Assembly (NCBI RefSeq): GCF_004343505.1
Contig: NZ_SLXU01000004.1
Coordinates: forward strand, 62,001-126,000
Source of the DNA: Rhodovulum bhavnagarense
GTDB lineage: Bacteria; Pseudomonadota; Alphaproteobacteria; Rhodobacterales; Rhodobacteraceae
Reading direction: 5' to 3'
Length of the DNA: 64,000 nucleotides
The notes beneath the pieces are model-generated. The model made no database searches, had not been told where the DNA came from, and saw only the letters and a list, made by a program, of their open reading frames with translations. The position numbers and the translations under genes are program-made. Below are positions 45,830 to 54,028 of the stretch, in pieces. The first letter of the stretch is position 1. Each line of letters opens with the position of its first letter.

Positions 45830-46795
45830 CTAGCGCAACGCTGCGGCAAGGCGCTGCCATTCCTCGCGACAGCCCGGCAGGCCCAGCCGCAGCCAGCGAT
45901 CCGCACCGGGAAAGACGCGTGACCAAATCCGGTCGCGGGCAAGTCGCGCCTGTGCGGCCCGCGCGTCGGGCGTGTCATAAAGCCGGAACAGCGCGGTGCC
46001 GCCCACAAGGTGCCACCCCGCCCCCGCGGCCAGCGCGTCGGCGCGGGCGGTCTCTGCGGCGAGGCGCCCGATACTGGTCGCGCGCCAACCCGGATCCGAC
46101 AGCGCCCGCGCGCCGATTTCCAGCGCCGGCCCAGACACCGCCCACGGGCCGGCGCGTTCGCGCATCCGCTCAAGGCTGGCCTGCGCACCCAGGGCAAAGC
46201 CCAACCGCATTCCGGCCAGCCCGTAGAACTTGCCGAACGATCGCAGAACGATCACGTTGCCGGGGCAGTCCCCGCCCAGCATGGACAGTTCCGGGTGAGG
46301 GTCGGCAAAGCTTTCGTCGACGATCAGAAGGTCAACCTGTCGCGCGATCTGCGTCAACCGGGCGGGATCGGTGCGGCGACCGTCGGGGTTGTTCGGATTG
46401 ACCACGATCGCCATCGCGGCCCCCTCCAGCGCATCGAGATGGGTCACGGGCTGGACCGCGTGACCAGCCGCCGCAAGCACACCGGCATATTCGTTATAGG
46501 TCGGAATGACGATCCGCACCGGCCCCTCGATGCCGAGCGTGGGCAGCAGCTGGATCGCCGCCTGCGCACCGGCAAGCGGCAGGATGGACCAGCCCGTGCC
46601 ATAGGCCATCCGCGCCGCCGCAACCAGCCGGTCATGGGCAATGCGGCCAGGCAACGCGGCCCAGGCCTCGGCGGGCAGAGACGCAACAGGGTAGGGCACC
46701 CGGTTGATGCCGGTGGACAGGTCAATCCACTCGTCGGGCTGGCCCCCGAAGGTTTGTATCGCCATGGCCAGGTCACCGCCGTGATCGCGTCTCAT
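45830..46795 (-). CDS. cobC: Threonine-phosphate decarboxylase, cobalamin synthesis
   Basis: PLP enzyme of 321 residues (CobC in Pseudomonas denitrificans naming, CobD in Salmonella). It makes (R)-1-amino-2-propanol phosphate from threonine phosphate, the linker of the B12 lower arm. Visible: the cofactor Lys in VLRSFGKFYGLAGMRLGFALG, VVNPNNPDGR, and the Asp of LLIVDESFADPHPE. The N-terminal DHGGDLAMAIQTFGG and DLSTGINRVPYP are diagnostic. ATG 46795 is preferred to the ATG at 46801, because GAGGA is then at 6 bases. It follows cobD after 13 bases. Confidence 0.92.
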   Translation of the reverse strand: MRRDHGGDLAMAIQTFGGQPDEWIDLSTGINRVPYPVASLPAEAWAALPGRIAHDRLVAAARMAYGTGWSILPLAGAQAAIQLLPTLGIEGPVRIVIPTYNEYAGVLAAAGHAVQPVTHLDALEGAAMAIVVNPNNPDGRRTDPARLTQIARQVDLLIVDESFADPHPELSMLGGDCPGNVIVLRSFGKFYGLAGMRLGFALGAQASLERMRERAGPWAVSGPALEIGARALSDPGWRATSIGRLAAETARADALAAGAGWHLVGGTALFRLYDTPDARAAQARLARDRIWSRVFPGADRWLRLGLPGCREEWQRLAAALR

Positions 46796-46808
46796 CCGCA
46801 TTCCTCGT

Positions 46809-47750
46809 TCATGCCATCGGGATCATAACCGCCAGCGCCAGCGCCAATACCATCATCCCCCGCAGGTACAGTGCCAGCCCCCGCGCCATGGTCTGCGCGT
46901 CCGGGTCCGGGGCGGCGGCATTCAGCCAGGGCTCGTCACTGCTCCGTTCGCCATAGGCCCGCGGCCCCGATAGCCGCACGCCAAGCCCCCCGGCCATCGC
47001 GGCCTCTGGCCAGCCCGCATTGGGCGAACGGTGAGACCCCGCATCGCGCAGCATCGTGCCTGCCGCCGCGCCCGGCCGCGCGCAGACAAGGCAAAAGATC
47101 GCCCCGGTCAGCCGGGCCGGGACCAGGTTTGCAATATCGTCGAGCCGTGCCGCCACCCTGCCGAAATGGCGATACCGTTCGGTTCGATGCCCGATCATGC
47201 TGTCCAGCGTGTTGATCGCCTTGTAACCCGCGATCCCCGGCAGGCCCAGGATGACACCCCAGAAAACCGGCGCCACCACCCCGTCAGATGCGTTTTCGGC
47301 CAGGCTTTCCAGCGCGGCCCGCGCGATACCGGCGCGGTCAAGCTGCGCGGGGTCGCGCCCCACGATCATCGCAACAGCCTTGCGCGCGCCGTCCGGGTCG
47401 CCCGCCGCGAGGGGCCTCGCCACGCGGGCGACATGATCGTAAAGGCTACGCCCCGCGACAAGCGGCGCGGCAACAAGTCCCGTCAGAACCGCGCCAGCCC
47501 ATCCGCCGGGCAATAGCACCGCCAGGGCCAGCGCAGGCAGAACCGCCGCCGTCAGCGTGACGATCACGACCGCCCCGCCCAGGATCATCCGCGTCCGCGC
47601 GGACCGCGTGGGCCGGTTCCAGCGTCGTTCAAGCCACGCGATCAGCCGGCCCAGCCAGACCACCGGGTGACCGATGCGATCATGAAGCCTGTCAGGCCAG
47701 CCAAGGATGCCCTCGACCAACAGCGCGATCAGCATCGCCGCGGCGCTCAT
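46809..47750 (-). CDS. cobD: Adenosylcobinamide-phosphate synthase
   Basis: Membrane enzyme of 313 residues (CbiB in Salmonella) that joins aminopropanol phosphate to adenosylcobyric acid. Hydrophobic helices at both ends. Conserved blocks: RIGHPVVWLGRLIAWLE, AALESLAENASDGVVAPVFW, AINTLDSMIGHRTERYRHFG, and RDAGSHRSPNAGWPEAAMAG. Start ATG 47750 is in an ATGA overlap with the end of bluE. It lies between bluE and cobC, the enzymes making its substrate. Confidence 0.94.
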   Translation of the reverse strand: MSAAAMLIALLVEGILGWPDRLHDRIGHPVVWLGRLIAWLERRWNRPTRSARTRMILGGAVVIVTLTAAVLPALALAVLLPGGWAGAVLTGLVAAPLVAGRSLYDHVARVARPLAAGDPDGARKAVAMIVGRDPAQLDRAGIARAALESLAENASDGVVAPVFWGVILGLPGIAGYKAINTLDSMIGHRTERYRHFGRVAARLDDIANLVPARLTGAIFCLVCARPGAAAGTMLRDAGSHRSPNAGWPEAAMAGGLGVRLSGPRAYGERSSDEPWLNAAAPDPDAQTMARGLALYLRGMMVLALALAVMIPMA

Positions 47751-48598
47751 GCCGCGCCCCCCGCGCGGAATCGCACGACCCCGAACAGACCGAGGGCGCG
47801 CAGGGTCTGGCCCGTATCCGGCGGCACGGTGCCGGGCGCAAAGATCAGCCCCAGCGCCGCACCGGTATGCGCCGCAACAACGCCAAGCGCCCCCAGCCGT
47901 CGCCCCGCCGCCTGGACAGGCGCGGGATCGGGCCCGCCGCGCAGCGCATGGTTGCGCCGCGCACTTTCGCTGGCCAGGGCCGCGAACCCGGCGCGCGTGG
48001 CGGTTCTCCTCCAGTCCGCGACAAGATCGTCGATGTCGGCAAAGCGCATATCGACCGGGTCGGTGGGGCGCCCCGCACCGGCGAACCCGCCCACGACATC
48101 AATGGCAGGCAGAGGCGGCAGTGACCCCAGTGCAACGGCCCGGCGCGGAGCCCAGAGCGTGCGCTCGGGCCGGGCCAGCATCAAGGGGTCGGTCGCGCCT
48201 TCCAGCGACAGACATAGCGCGGCCTCGGCCTCTGGCGACAGCGCCCCCCCGGACAGACAGCGCGCCGTCGCCAGCAGGGCCGCGGTCGAGGCCCCCGCCC
48301 CACCCCCCGGCGGCATGTCCGCGCGCAGGCGCAATCGCCCGCGCGCGCGCCCGAGGCCAAGGGTCGCGAAGAGTTGGCGCAGACGCGTGCCCGACAGGAC
48401 CGGCCGCGCCCCCTGCCACAATCCAAGCCCCGGCCCCGGTTTCCAGGTCGCCCGCACCGCCAGCGCCGGGCAGGGCAGCGTGATCAGTGCAACGGGCCCG
48501 TCGGGGCCAAGGCGGCCTTGCAGCAACTCGCCAAAATGGCCAGCCACGCGGGTATGATGCGCGACGCCTCGCGGCGGGCAGTGGGGATGGTGGCGCAT
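47747..48598 (-). CDS. bluE: BluE/PduX-type L-threonine kinase
   Basis: GHMP-superfamily kinase of 283 residues. The ATP loop is MPPGGGAGASTAALLATARC near residue 128, and the N-terminus TRVAGHFGELLQGRLGPDG is the substrate-binding strand. BluE of Rhodobacter capsulatus is a threonine kinase for the B12 aminopropanol arm. Its product feeds CobC. The start ATG 48598 has GAGAG upstream; earlier codons in the frame lie beyond cobP's start and are not plausible. The operon order is bluE-cobD-cobC, divergent from cobP with 87 bases between starts. Confidence 0.85.
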   Translation of the reverse strand: MRHHPHCPPRGVAHHTRVAGHFGELLQGRLGPDGPVALITLPCPALAVRATWKPGPGLGLWQGARPVLSGTRLRQLFATLGLGRARGRLRLRADMPPGGGAGASTAALLATARCLSGGALSPEAEAALCLSLEGATDPLMLARPERTLWAPRRAVALGSLPPLPAIDVVGGFAGAGRPTDPVDMRFADIDDLVADWRRTATRAGFAALASESARRNHALRGGPDPAPVQAAGRRLGALGVVAAHTGAALGLIFAPGTVPPDTGQTLRALGLFGVVRFRAGGAA

Positions 48599-48685
48599 GC
48601 GGCTCTCGACAGGATGAACGGCCGATTGAATGACATTCCCAAGGGGGCTATGCAACTGGCCTTGTATCCGCAAGGAGAGACCGTC

Positions 48686-49192
48686 TTGGCCCAGATCATC
48701 CTCGTGACCGGCGGCGCCCGCTCCGGCAAGAGCAGCCATGCCGAGGCCCGTGCGCGGGCCTTGCCGGGCGCGCGACTTTACATCGCCACGGCCCGCGCCG
48801 AGGATGCAGAGATGCGCGCCCGTATCGCAAGGCATGTTGCCGATCGCGGTGAGGGATGGATCACGATCGAGGCCCCGATCGACCTTGCCGGGGCGCTCGA
48901 TCGCTGTGACGGGCGCGGGCCGAGACTGGTCGATTGCCTGACCCTGTGGCTGTCCAACCTCATGCTGGAAGGGCGCGACTGGGAACCAGAGGCCGAACAC
49001 CTGGTCGCGGCATTGGCCCGCCAGAAAAGCCCGGTCATCCTTGTCAGCAACGAGGTCGGCATGGGCATCGTGCCCGATAACGCGCTGGCGCGCGCCTTTC
49101 GTGACGCGCAGGGTTGGCTGAACCAGCGTGTCGCACGGGTTGCCCACGAGGTCGAATTCGTTGTCTCGGGTCTGCCGATGCGGGTGAAATAG
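48686..49192 (+). CDS. cobP: Adenosylcobinamide kinase / guanylyltransferase
   Basis: Bifunctional enzyme of 168 residues (CobU/CobP) that phosphorylates adenosylcobinamide and then adds GMP. The P-loop GGARSGKSSHAEARA is near residue 9. The GMP-accepting His is in RIARHVADRGEGW, and DCLTLWLSNLML and LVSNEVGMGIVPDN are family blocks. The start is TTG at 48686, directly after the strong site AGGAGAGACCGTC; no ATG fits the family N-terminus. Its own ATG-less start may lower expression. It works on CobD's product. Confidence 0.92.
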   Translation: MAQIILVTGGARSGKSSHAEARARALPGARLYIATARAEDAEMRARIARHVADRGEGWITIEAPIDLAGALDRCDGRGPRLVDCLTLWLSNLMLEGRDWEPEAEHLVAALARQKSPVILVSNEVGMGIVPDNALARAFRDAQGWLNQRVARVAHEVEFVVSGLPMRVK

Positions 49193-49237
49193 GCCATCCT
49201 GCTTGACATTGCGGGGGCCGCGCGGCACCCCTTGTCC

Positions 49238-49400
49238 CGTTCTGGTGCTCCCCTTGGGGAGTGAAAAGGGAAGCCGGTGCAAACCCGGCGCTGCCCCCGC
49301 AACTGTTAGCGGCGAGCCCTTGTCCGAAAGCCACCGGCGCCCGCGCCGGGAAGGCGGGCAGATGGGCCGAGACCCGCAAGCCAGGAGACCTGCCAGAACG
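49238..49400 (+). promoter_or_regulatory. Cobalamin riboswitch (AdoCbl-binding leader)
   Basis: Classic conserved core in order: AAAAGGGAAGCCGGTGCAAA (from 49264), GCTGCCCCCGCAACTGT and GCGGCGAG (to 49316), and the B12 box CAAGCCAGGAGACCTGCC ending at 49394. The closing P1 stem is visible: CGTTCTGG (49238-49245) pairs exactly with CCAGAACG (49393-49400). A TTGACA at 49203-49208 could be the -35 box. The regulated gene is the crdX-like gene at 49602, about 200 bases on. The switch type (translation or termination) cannot be read. Confidence 0.95.
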
Positions 49401-49601
49401 TTGAACCGACCCTGGGCGGTGGGCCCGGAGGCGAGGTGCGCGAAGGGTCCGGCCCTGTTCGTGATACCGCGCCCCTGTTCCGTCCCCTTGGTCAATGGCC
49501 GCCCCGATCGCCACTTCTGCGGGGTGGTTGCCCATCAATCCTGTCCTCCGTGCGGGGTATGCGCGGAGCGGCGGGGGCCGATCTGAAAGGAGTCGTCGGC
49601 G

Positions 49602-49955
49602 ATGCAACCCAAGGACAAGACCACGAGCGAAGCCTACAAGGGCTTTACCAACGCGGATTGCCCCTTTCTTCCCTGCCACAAGGGCGTGCAGCGCGAATTC
49701 AACTGCCTTTTCTGCTATTGCCCGCTGATCGCCTTTGAATGCCCCGGCGCCTACAAGGTCTATACCGACCGGAATGGCCTGACGCGCAAGGACTGTTCGG
49801 CCTGCACGCTGCCCCATGACGGGTACAGCCGGTCCTGGACCTTTATCCAGCGCTGGCTGGAATATCCCGTGATCTGGTCCGGAAAACCGCAGACAGATCC
49901 GCCCACCCGGCGCCCCCGCCCCCCCGAACAAGAGGACGAAAGCGTGAAGGTCTGA
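49602..49955 (+). CDS. crdX: Cysteine-rich small domain protein (CrdX-like)
   Basis: A 117-residue cytoplasmic protein with clustered Cys: DCPFLPCHKGVQREFNCLFC, YCPLIAFECPG, KDCSACTLPHDGY. It matches the 'cysteine-rich small domain', known in B12 loci as the hypothetical metal-binding protein CrdX. Its control by an adjoining B12 riboswitch supports a B12 role, perhaps cobalt handling or delivery; this is inference. ATG 49602 follows AAAGGAG. The C-terminus is Pro-rich and charged (RRPRPPEQEDES). No cobalt transporter or chelatase gene follows. Confidence 0.85.
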   Translation: MQPKDKTTSEAYKGFTNADCPFLPCHKGVQREFNCLFCYCPLIAFECPGAYKVYTDRNGLTRKDCSACTLPHDGYSRSWTFIQRWLEYPVIWSGKPQTDPPTRRPRPPEQEDESVKV

Positions 49956-50083
49956 ATGGTGGCCGCCCCCATGCGCACAGCCCCGTGAGAGACCCCGCAA
50001 TACCGTGCGCTGGCGGGGCGGCGAGGTGAACGCCCCGGCGCAAGCCGGCCCGCGCCCCGATCGGGCGGGGTGCGGGGCGCGCC

Positions 50084-50632
50084 TTACGAATCGCCTTGGA
50101 GAATGCCGAAAAGTTCCCGCGTGTGCCGTTTCAAAAGATGGTGCTGACGCAGGCGTTCCACAACCATGTCGCGCACGAGGTCCAGCGCGATACGCTGGTC
50201 GGGCGTGGCCGGGGGCATCGGGTCGATATTGGCAAGGCCGACAAAGCCAACGGGCGTACCCTCTACCCGCATGGGCGCCAGGTGAACATAGTGGTGCACC
50301 TTGAACTCCTCGGGCAAATCGTCGAACCCGTCGAAATCGGTCGCCGGGTTCAGAAGTTCGATCTGTTCTTCACCCTTCCAATCCGGCTGGATGTTCTGTG
50401 GCAAGGTGTAGGCGTTCTGGACATATCCGTAGCGCCCGACGAGAAAGAACTGGTCGGAATGGACAAGGATGACAAAGGCATGGGTCGCCCCGCGCAGCCG
50501 GGCCAATGCCTCGCACGCCTTGTTGAGGTAGAAATCGCCGGTCTCGGTCATCACCAACAGGTCCGCGACAAGCGCCTTTGAGCGCGCCGAGGCCGCATCG
50601 ACGACCTCGAAAGCGCCTTTTTTATTGGTCAT
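50084..50632 (-). CDS. GAF-like domain protein, 182 aa
   Basis: Cytoplasmic protein of 182 residues with a GAF-type sensor fold: after a helical lead (SARSKALVADLLVMTETGDF), a sheet region with ATHAFVILVHSDQFFLVGRYGY, and a later VGFVGLANIDP strand typical of GAF. It ends in a helix (VVERLRQHHLLKRHTREL). No output domain, so it may sense a small ligand or redox state and act on a partner. The substrate is unknown. ATG 50632. Its upstream 270 bases are AT-rich and precede the pseudogene on the other strand. Confidence 0.65.
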   Translation of the reverse strand: MTNKKGAFEVVDAASARSKALVADLLVMTETGDFYLNKACEALARLRGATHAFVILVHSDQFFLVGRYGYVQNAYTLPQNIQPDWKGEEQIELLNPATDFDGFDDLPEEFKVHHYVHLAPMRVEGTPVGFVGLANIDPMPPATPDQRIALDLVRDMVVERLRQHHLLKRHTRELFGILQGDS

Positions 50633-50901
50633 GATGTTTAGATGTCCCCAAGCCCCGATTTATCGCTATAAACTCTTTGATACAAATGCGTCAATAAGTA
50701 CCACCTTAAAGGGAAATCGATATGGCCGCTCGTGCCTTGCGGGCGCCCCGGCGGTTTCGCGCTGCCCGCCGGCGGCGGATGTCAGCCACGCCTTTGTTCA
50801 AGCCAGACCTCCACGTCCTCGGCGTATCGGCTTGCCGTTTCAAGCCGGTCTCGCGCGGCCTAGCAACTGTATTTCTCAGGCGGGCAGATGGGCCCATTCA
50901 C

Positions 50902-51393
50902 ATGCGAATAAGCGCCCGTCTATCGGTTCTTGTCCTGTTCATTCCGGGGCTGGCAAGCGCGGACATCATGTGTTCGCCGGTTTCGAAAACGACTGATATC
51001 GGCAATGTATCGGCCCGTCCCTCGTACAAGTCGATCATGTCGCACATACCGATTGCGTGCAGAAATACCGGCACAACGGACGCACAATAAAACATTCTCG
51101 TCACGATAGACGAGTCGGAAACACGACTTTCCCATTCCGCATTCAAATACAGTATCCCGATAGATGTCTCGTTTGGAACCACGCCGAACGCGGTGCAGAA
51201 ATACCGCTGTCCCGATGTCCATCTTGATGCCGACGCGATGCGGGTCATCGACCTGCCCGTCATCGTCGCGACGAAACTGTCGGGGCAAGTTCATGGCCAG
51301 TATACCGCGATAGCGCCGATCCGCGTAACGACAAGCGACAAGGCCCCGCAGGCGTCACGGCTTTGCGGGGGTCGGACCGGGGGCTTGAGGTGA
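50902..51393 (+). pseudogene. Secreted spore-coat-U/pilin-like protein with internal stop
   Basis: One reading frame runs from ATG 50902 to the stop ending at 51393 except for TAA at 51088-51090. The N-terminal part has a good signal peptide (ISARLSVLVLFIPGLASA, then DIMCSPVS). The sense continues through the stop: PIACRNTGTTDAQ, stop, NILVTIDESETRLSHSA, and the end LSGQVHGQYTAIAPIRVT, which resembles the spore-coat-U/fimbrial adhesin fold with its closing G-x-Y strand. Three Cys are spread as in that fold. The upstream continuation to 50722 is Arg-rich and looks non-coding. It may be a decayed gene or a sequencing error at one base. Confidence 0.5.
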
Positions 51394-51422
51394 TCCTCGT
51401 GCAGCGGCCGGTCAGGCCGGCG

Positions 51423-51460
51423 GGCCACCCCCCTCTTATGCGCAAGGCGAGGGAGTGGCC
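51423..51460. terminator. Strong hairpin between the pseudogene and the sulfur operon
   Basis: Long inverted repeat GGCCACCCCCCTC (51423-51435) / GAGGGAGTGGCC (51449-51460) with one bulge and one wobble, between two convergent units. On the plus strand TTTG follows, on the minus strand no T-run; it likely ends transcripts from either side. Confidence 0.5.
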
Positions 51461-51471
51461 TTTGCGCCCTG

Positions 51472-51642
51472 CTAGTTTCCGGGCAGCGCGGCGCAATGGG
51501 CACCGCTGGCCGCCTCGCCCGATCCCAGCGCCAGCAGGGGTGGTGCGCCATAGGGATCGAGCGGAACGGAAATGACGACATCAAGGGCCACCAGTCCTGC
51601 CACCGCCAGCAAAAGCACGATCACGACAGGCAAACGTGTCAT
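51472..51642 (-). CDS. Small membrane protein with C-terminal Cys, 56 aa
   Basis: One transmembrane segment (RLPVVIVLLLAVAGLVALDVV, residues 3-23), then about 30 residues ending GEAASGAHCAALPGN, with a single Cys near the end facing the periplasm if the N-terminus stays inside. The start ATG 51642 is in an ATGA overlap with the YeeE/YedE gene, so it is translationally coupled, which supports it as real. No named family is recognised. A role in passing sulfur with its two operon partners is a guess from context. Confidence 0.65.
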   Translation of the reverse strand: MTRLPVVIVLLLAVAGLVALDVVISVPLDPYGAPPLLALGSGEAASGAHCAALPGN

Positions 51643-52766
51643 CTGCGATCCTCCAACCCCAATACCGGGCGCAAGCGGATGCCGACGAACGACCCGGCAA
51701 AGGCCGCTGCGAACCACGCCCATCCATGCAGCGACCCGGTGGATACCCCGCTGAAGAACGCCCCGACATTGCAACCAAACGCCAGGCGAGAGGAATATCC
51801 CAACAGCAAGCCCGCCATCACAATCGCCGCCCAGCCGCGGATCGACAGGCCCTTGGCCGGGGCCGACAACCCGTCGCGCCACCACGCCGCCAGCGCGGCA
51901 CCCGCGATCAACCCCAGATCGGTCAGCGAAGTCACATCGGTCAGCAGGCTTTGCTCCAGCCGCTCGACATTCCCCGGCGCCGCCCAAAAGGCAGAGCCGG
52001 ACAGATCGGCACCCAGCGTGGTGGCACCCTTGGCCACCCACAACCCCAGCCCATAGACCACGCCCCAAGGCTGCCCCGCCACTACAATATGCAGCACCGC
52101 AAGCCCCGCGATGACAAGCGCGGCCAGCCACAGCCGCCCCGGCACAGTCCGCTTGCCCGGCGCGGCAAGGATCATCGCAACGACCGCCACCGCCGCCAGC
52201 CCGGCCAGCGTCACCGCCAGCCCGCTGGTGCCGCTCAGAACCGCGACGGGCAGCGTGCCCAGATCCGTCCACCAGCTCAGGTGATAGGCCCCGGCAAAAC
52301 TGCCGATGGCAAAGAAGGGCAGTGCGACCGCGCTGACCAGGTTGCCGCTGCCCGCGTTGACCAGCGTGCCCGAGCCGCACCCCAGAACGATCTGCATGCA
52401 GGCCCCGAAGACGAAGGCGCCGCCGACCATGGCAAAGCCGATAGGCGCATGCGCACCGGTCAACTCGGCCCCGTTCGCGGTCAACAGCGGAAAGGCCACC
52501 AACGCGACAATCGCGATGCAAACCATCTGCGCGACCAGGCCGCTGGGATCGCGGAACAGGATCATCCGCCGCCAAGGCCCGGTGAAACCAAAGCGCAGCC
52601 CCTCAAGCGCGATCCCGAGGCCGAAGCCGATCAACAAGAGGGCGCCGTAACGCGGCCCCGCCATGGCAGCGACCGCAAGCGCGGCAACCAGCCCGGCCAG
52701 CACCGTCAGCCCGCGTGCCCAGGGGCGCGGTGCCCCGGCAGGCACCGCCATCATTGGTTGTGTCAT
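51639..52766 (-). CDS. YeeE/YedE sulfur (thiosulfate) transporter
   Basis: Membrane protein of 375 residues with about 9-10 helices. The YeeE/YedE sulfur-transport signature appears twice: GACMQIVLGCGSGTLVNAG near residue 120 and LAFGCNVGAFFSGVSTGS near residue 333; the Cys residues pass thiosulfate in YeeE (TsuA) of E. coli. The substrate is probably thiosulfate or a related sulfur compound, but this is by family. It lies 7 bases after the periplasmic rhodanese gene and is coupled to the 56-aa protein. Confidence 0.9.
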   Translation of the reverse strand: MTQPMMAVPAGAPRPWARGLTVLAGLVAALAVAAMAGPRYGALLLIGFGLGIALEGLRFGFTGPWRRMILFRDPSGLVAQMVCIAIVALVAFPLLTANGAELTGAHAPIGFAMVGGAFVFGACMQIVLGCGSGTLVNAGSGNLVSAVALPFFAIGSFAGAYHLSWWTDLGTLPVAVLSGTSGLAVTLAGLAAVAVVAMILAAPGKRTVPGRLWLAALVIAGLAVLHIVVAGQPWGVVYGLGLWVAKGATTLGADLSGSAFWAAPGNVERLEQSLLTDVTSLTDLGLIAGAALAAWWRDGLSAPAKGLSIRGWAAIVMAGLLLGYSSRLAFGCNVGAFFSGVSTGSLHGWAWFAAAFAGSFVGIRLRPVLGLEDRR

Positions 52767-52773
52767 GTCGCCC

Positions 52774-53736
52774 TCAGTATTTTCCGGTCAGCTTGTTCAA
52801 AAGGTTGCGGATCGGGCCAGGAACGTTGTCCATCGCCAGGCCGTCCTGCGACCAGCCTACCATCGACTCGGGATAGAGCTTGACACCCTCGATCCCGGCC
52901 AGTTCCGACAGGGCGAACCAGTTGGTCGCCGCCCAATGGCCGGTATTGCAGAACGAAACCAGCCGGTCGCCCTGTTCGAACCCGCCATCGGCGGCCAGCG
53001 CGGCGACCCTGTCCGGCTGGATCAGCGACGGCTTATCCGCCCCGAACCAGTTGGAATGGGTGAAATAGCGCGATTGCGGCAAGGTGCCGGGCCGCGCGGC
53101 AGCGGCGTGTTTGGCATTGCCCGACCAGAAAGCCTCGGGGCGGGCGTCGATCAACTCGCCCTGCGCCGTCCCGTCCGCGATGGCCTGCACATCCTGGGTC
53201 GTGGCCAGCCATTCATCGGACAAGCTCACGGTGAAATCGCTGGTCTCCGCAGGCGACGCCGGACCTGTTTCCAGCGGCAGTCCTGCCGCGGTCCATGCGT
53301 TCACACCGCCGTTCAGGATCGCGATCTCGCTAACCCCGCTGGACTTCAGCGTCCAGTAGACCCGCGCGGCCGCCCCGAAATCGGTCTGGTCCGTGCCCTG
53401 GTGCGCGATGATCACGGGCCGATTTTTCCGAACGCCGACGCTGCGCAGAACCTCGGTCAATACCTGCTCGGGGACGAGCGCGCCGGGGTTGTCCTGCGGG
53501 CCGCGGAACAGGTTGTAGGGCGCGGATTGCGCGCCAGGAATGTGCCCGGCCTCGAATATCGTCTGTTCGCTATCCCCGATCTTGCCGGTACGGATATCGA
53601 GGATCAGCGCGCCCCGGTCTTGCGCCGCCAGTGCGCCGGCTGGGTCGGTCAGGGGCCCAAGGCCGGCGGCCTGCGCCAAGGCGGGCAATGCCGCGATTAC
53701 CGCGGCGGCAATAAATCTGCCGAGTGGTCTGGTCAT
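52774..53736 (-). CDS. Periplasmic two-domain rhodanese
   Basis: A 320-residue exported sulfurtransferase; signal peptide GRFIAAAVIAALPALAQAAG. Two rhodanese domains: the first (residues 30-165) has IIAHQGTDQTDFGAAARVYW, with no Cys at the active loop, so it is inactive; the second (from about 175) has LVSFCNTGHWAATNWFALS with the catalytic Cys near residue 275. Such proteins move sulfur atoms from thiosulfate-like donors. The start ATG 53736 has AGGGAG upstream. It heads the operon rhodanese-YeeE-small Cys protein. Confidence 0.88.
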   Translation of the reverse strand: MTRPLGRFIAAAVIAALPALAQAAGLGPLTDPAGALAAQDRGALILDIRTGKIGDSEQTIFEAGHIPGAQSAPYNLFRGPQDNPGALVPEQVLTEVLRSVGVRKNRPVIIAHQGTDQTDFGAAARVYWTLKSSGVSEIAILNGGVNAWTAAGLPLETGPASPAETSDFTVSLSDEWLATTQDVQAIADGTAQGELIDARPEAFWSGNAKHAAAARPGTLPQSRYFTHSNWFGADKPSLIQPDRVAALAADGGFEQGDRLVSFCNTGHWAATNWFALSELAGIEGVKLYPESMVGWSQDGLAMDNVPGPIRNLLNKLTGKY

Positions 53737-53831
53737 CTGGATGCTCCCTTTTTCCCGGCACCAATGTGACGGAGCGTCCATGGCGGGGCAAGGCCGCCGA
53801 CAGGCTGGGCCGGGCCGCAAAAACCACCTGT

Positions 53832-53856
53832 TTCCGCCCCGCGCATCGGGGCGGAA
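53832..53856 (-). terminator. Terminator of the M20/DUF1028 operon
   Basis: Perfect 10-bp stem TTCCGCCCCG / CGGGGCGGAA with a 5-base loop (53832-53856). On the minus strand GGTTTTTG follows 5 bases after it. It lies about 170 bases after the M20 gene stop. Confidence 0.65.
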
Positions 53857-54028
53857 CGCGGTTCCGGCACGGCTGTGCAGGGCGGAACACGAACGCGCGG
53901 ACCAAGGGAAAAAAGGATCGGACCACCCCAGCCCGCATCATCCAGGCAATGCCCGCACAGGCCTTGACGGCGCGTGCGTTCAGCCGGGCCCCGGCGCCTG
54001 GAAAACCCGCGCGTTTCTTGGCCCGACG

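Noticed and set aside
49203-49586. Open frame covering the riboswitch
   Set aside because: It is inside the cobalamin riboswitch core, has no ribosome site or family, and the RNA conservation explains the sequence.
50898-51294. Two minus-strand frames opposite the pseudogene
   Set aside because: Neither has a signal peptide, domain or ribosome site; the plus frame has a clear signal peptide and strand pattern.
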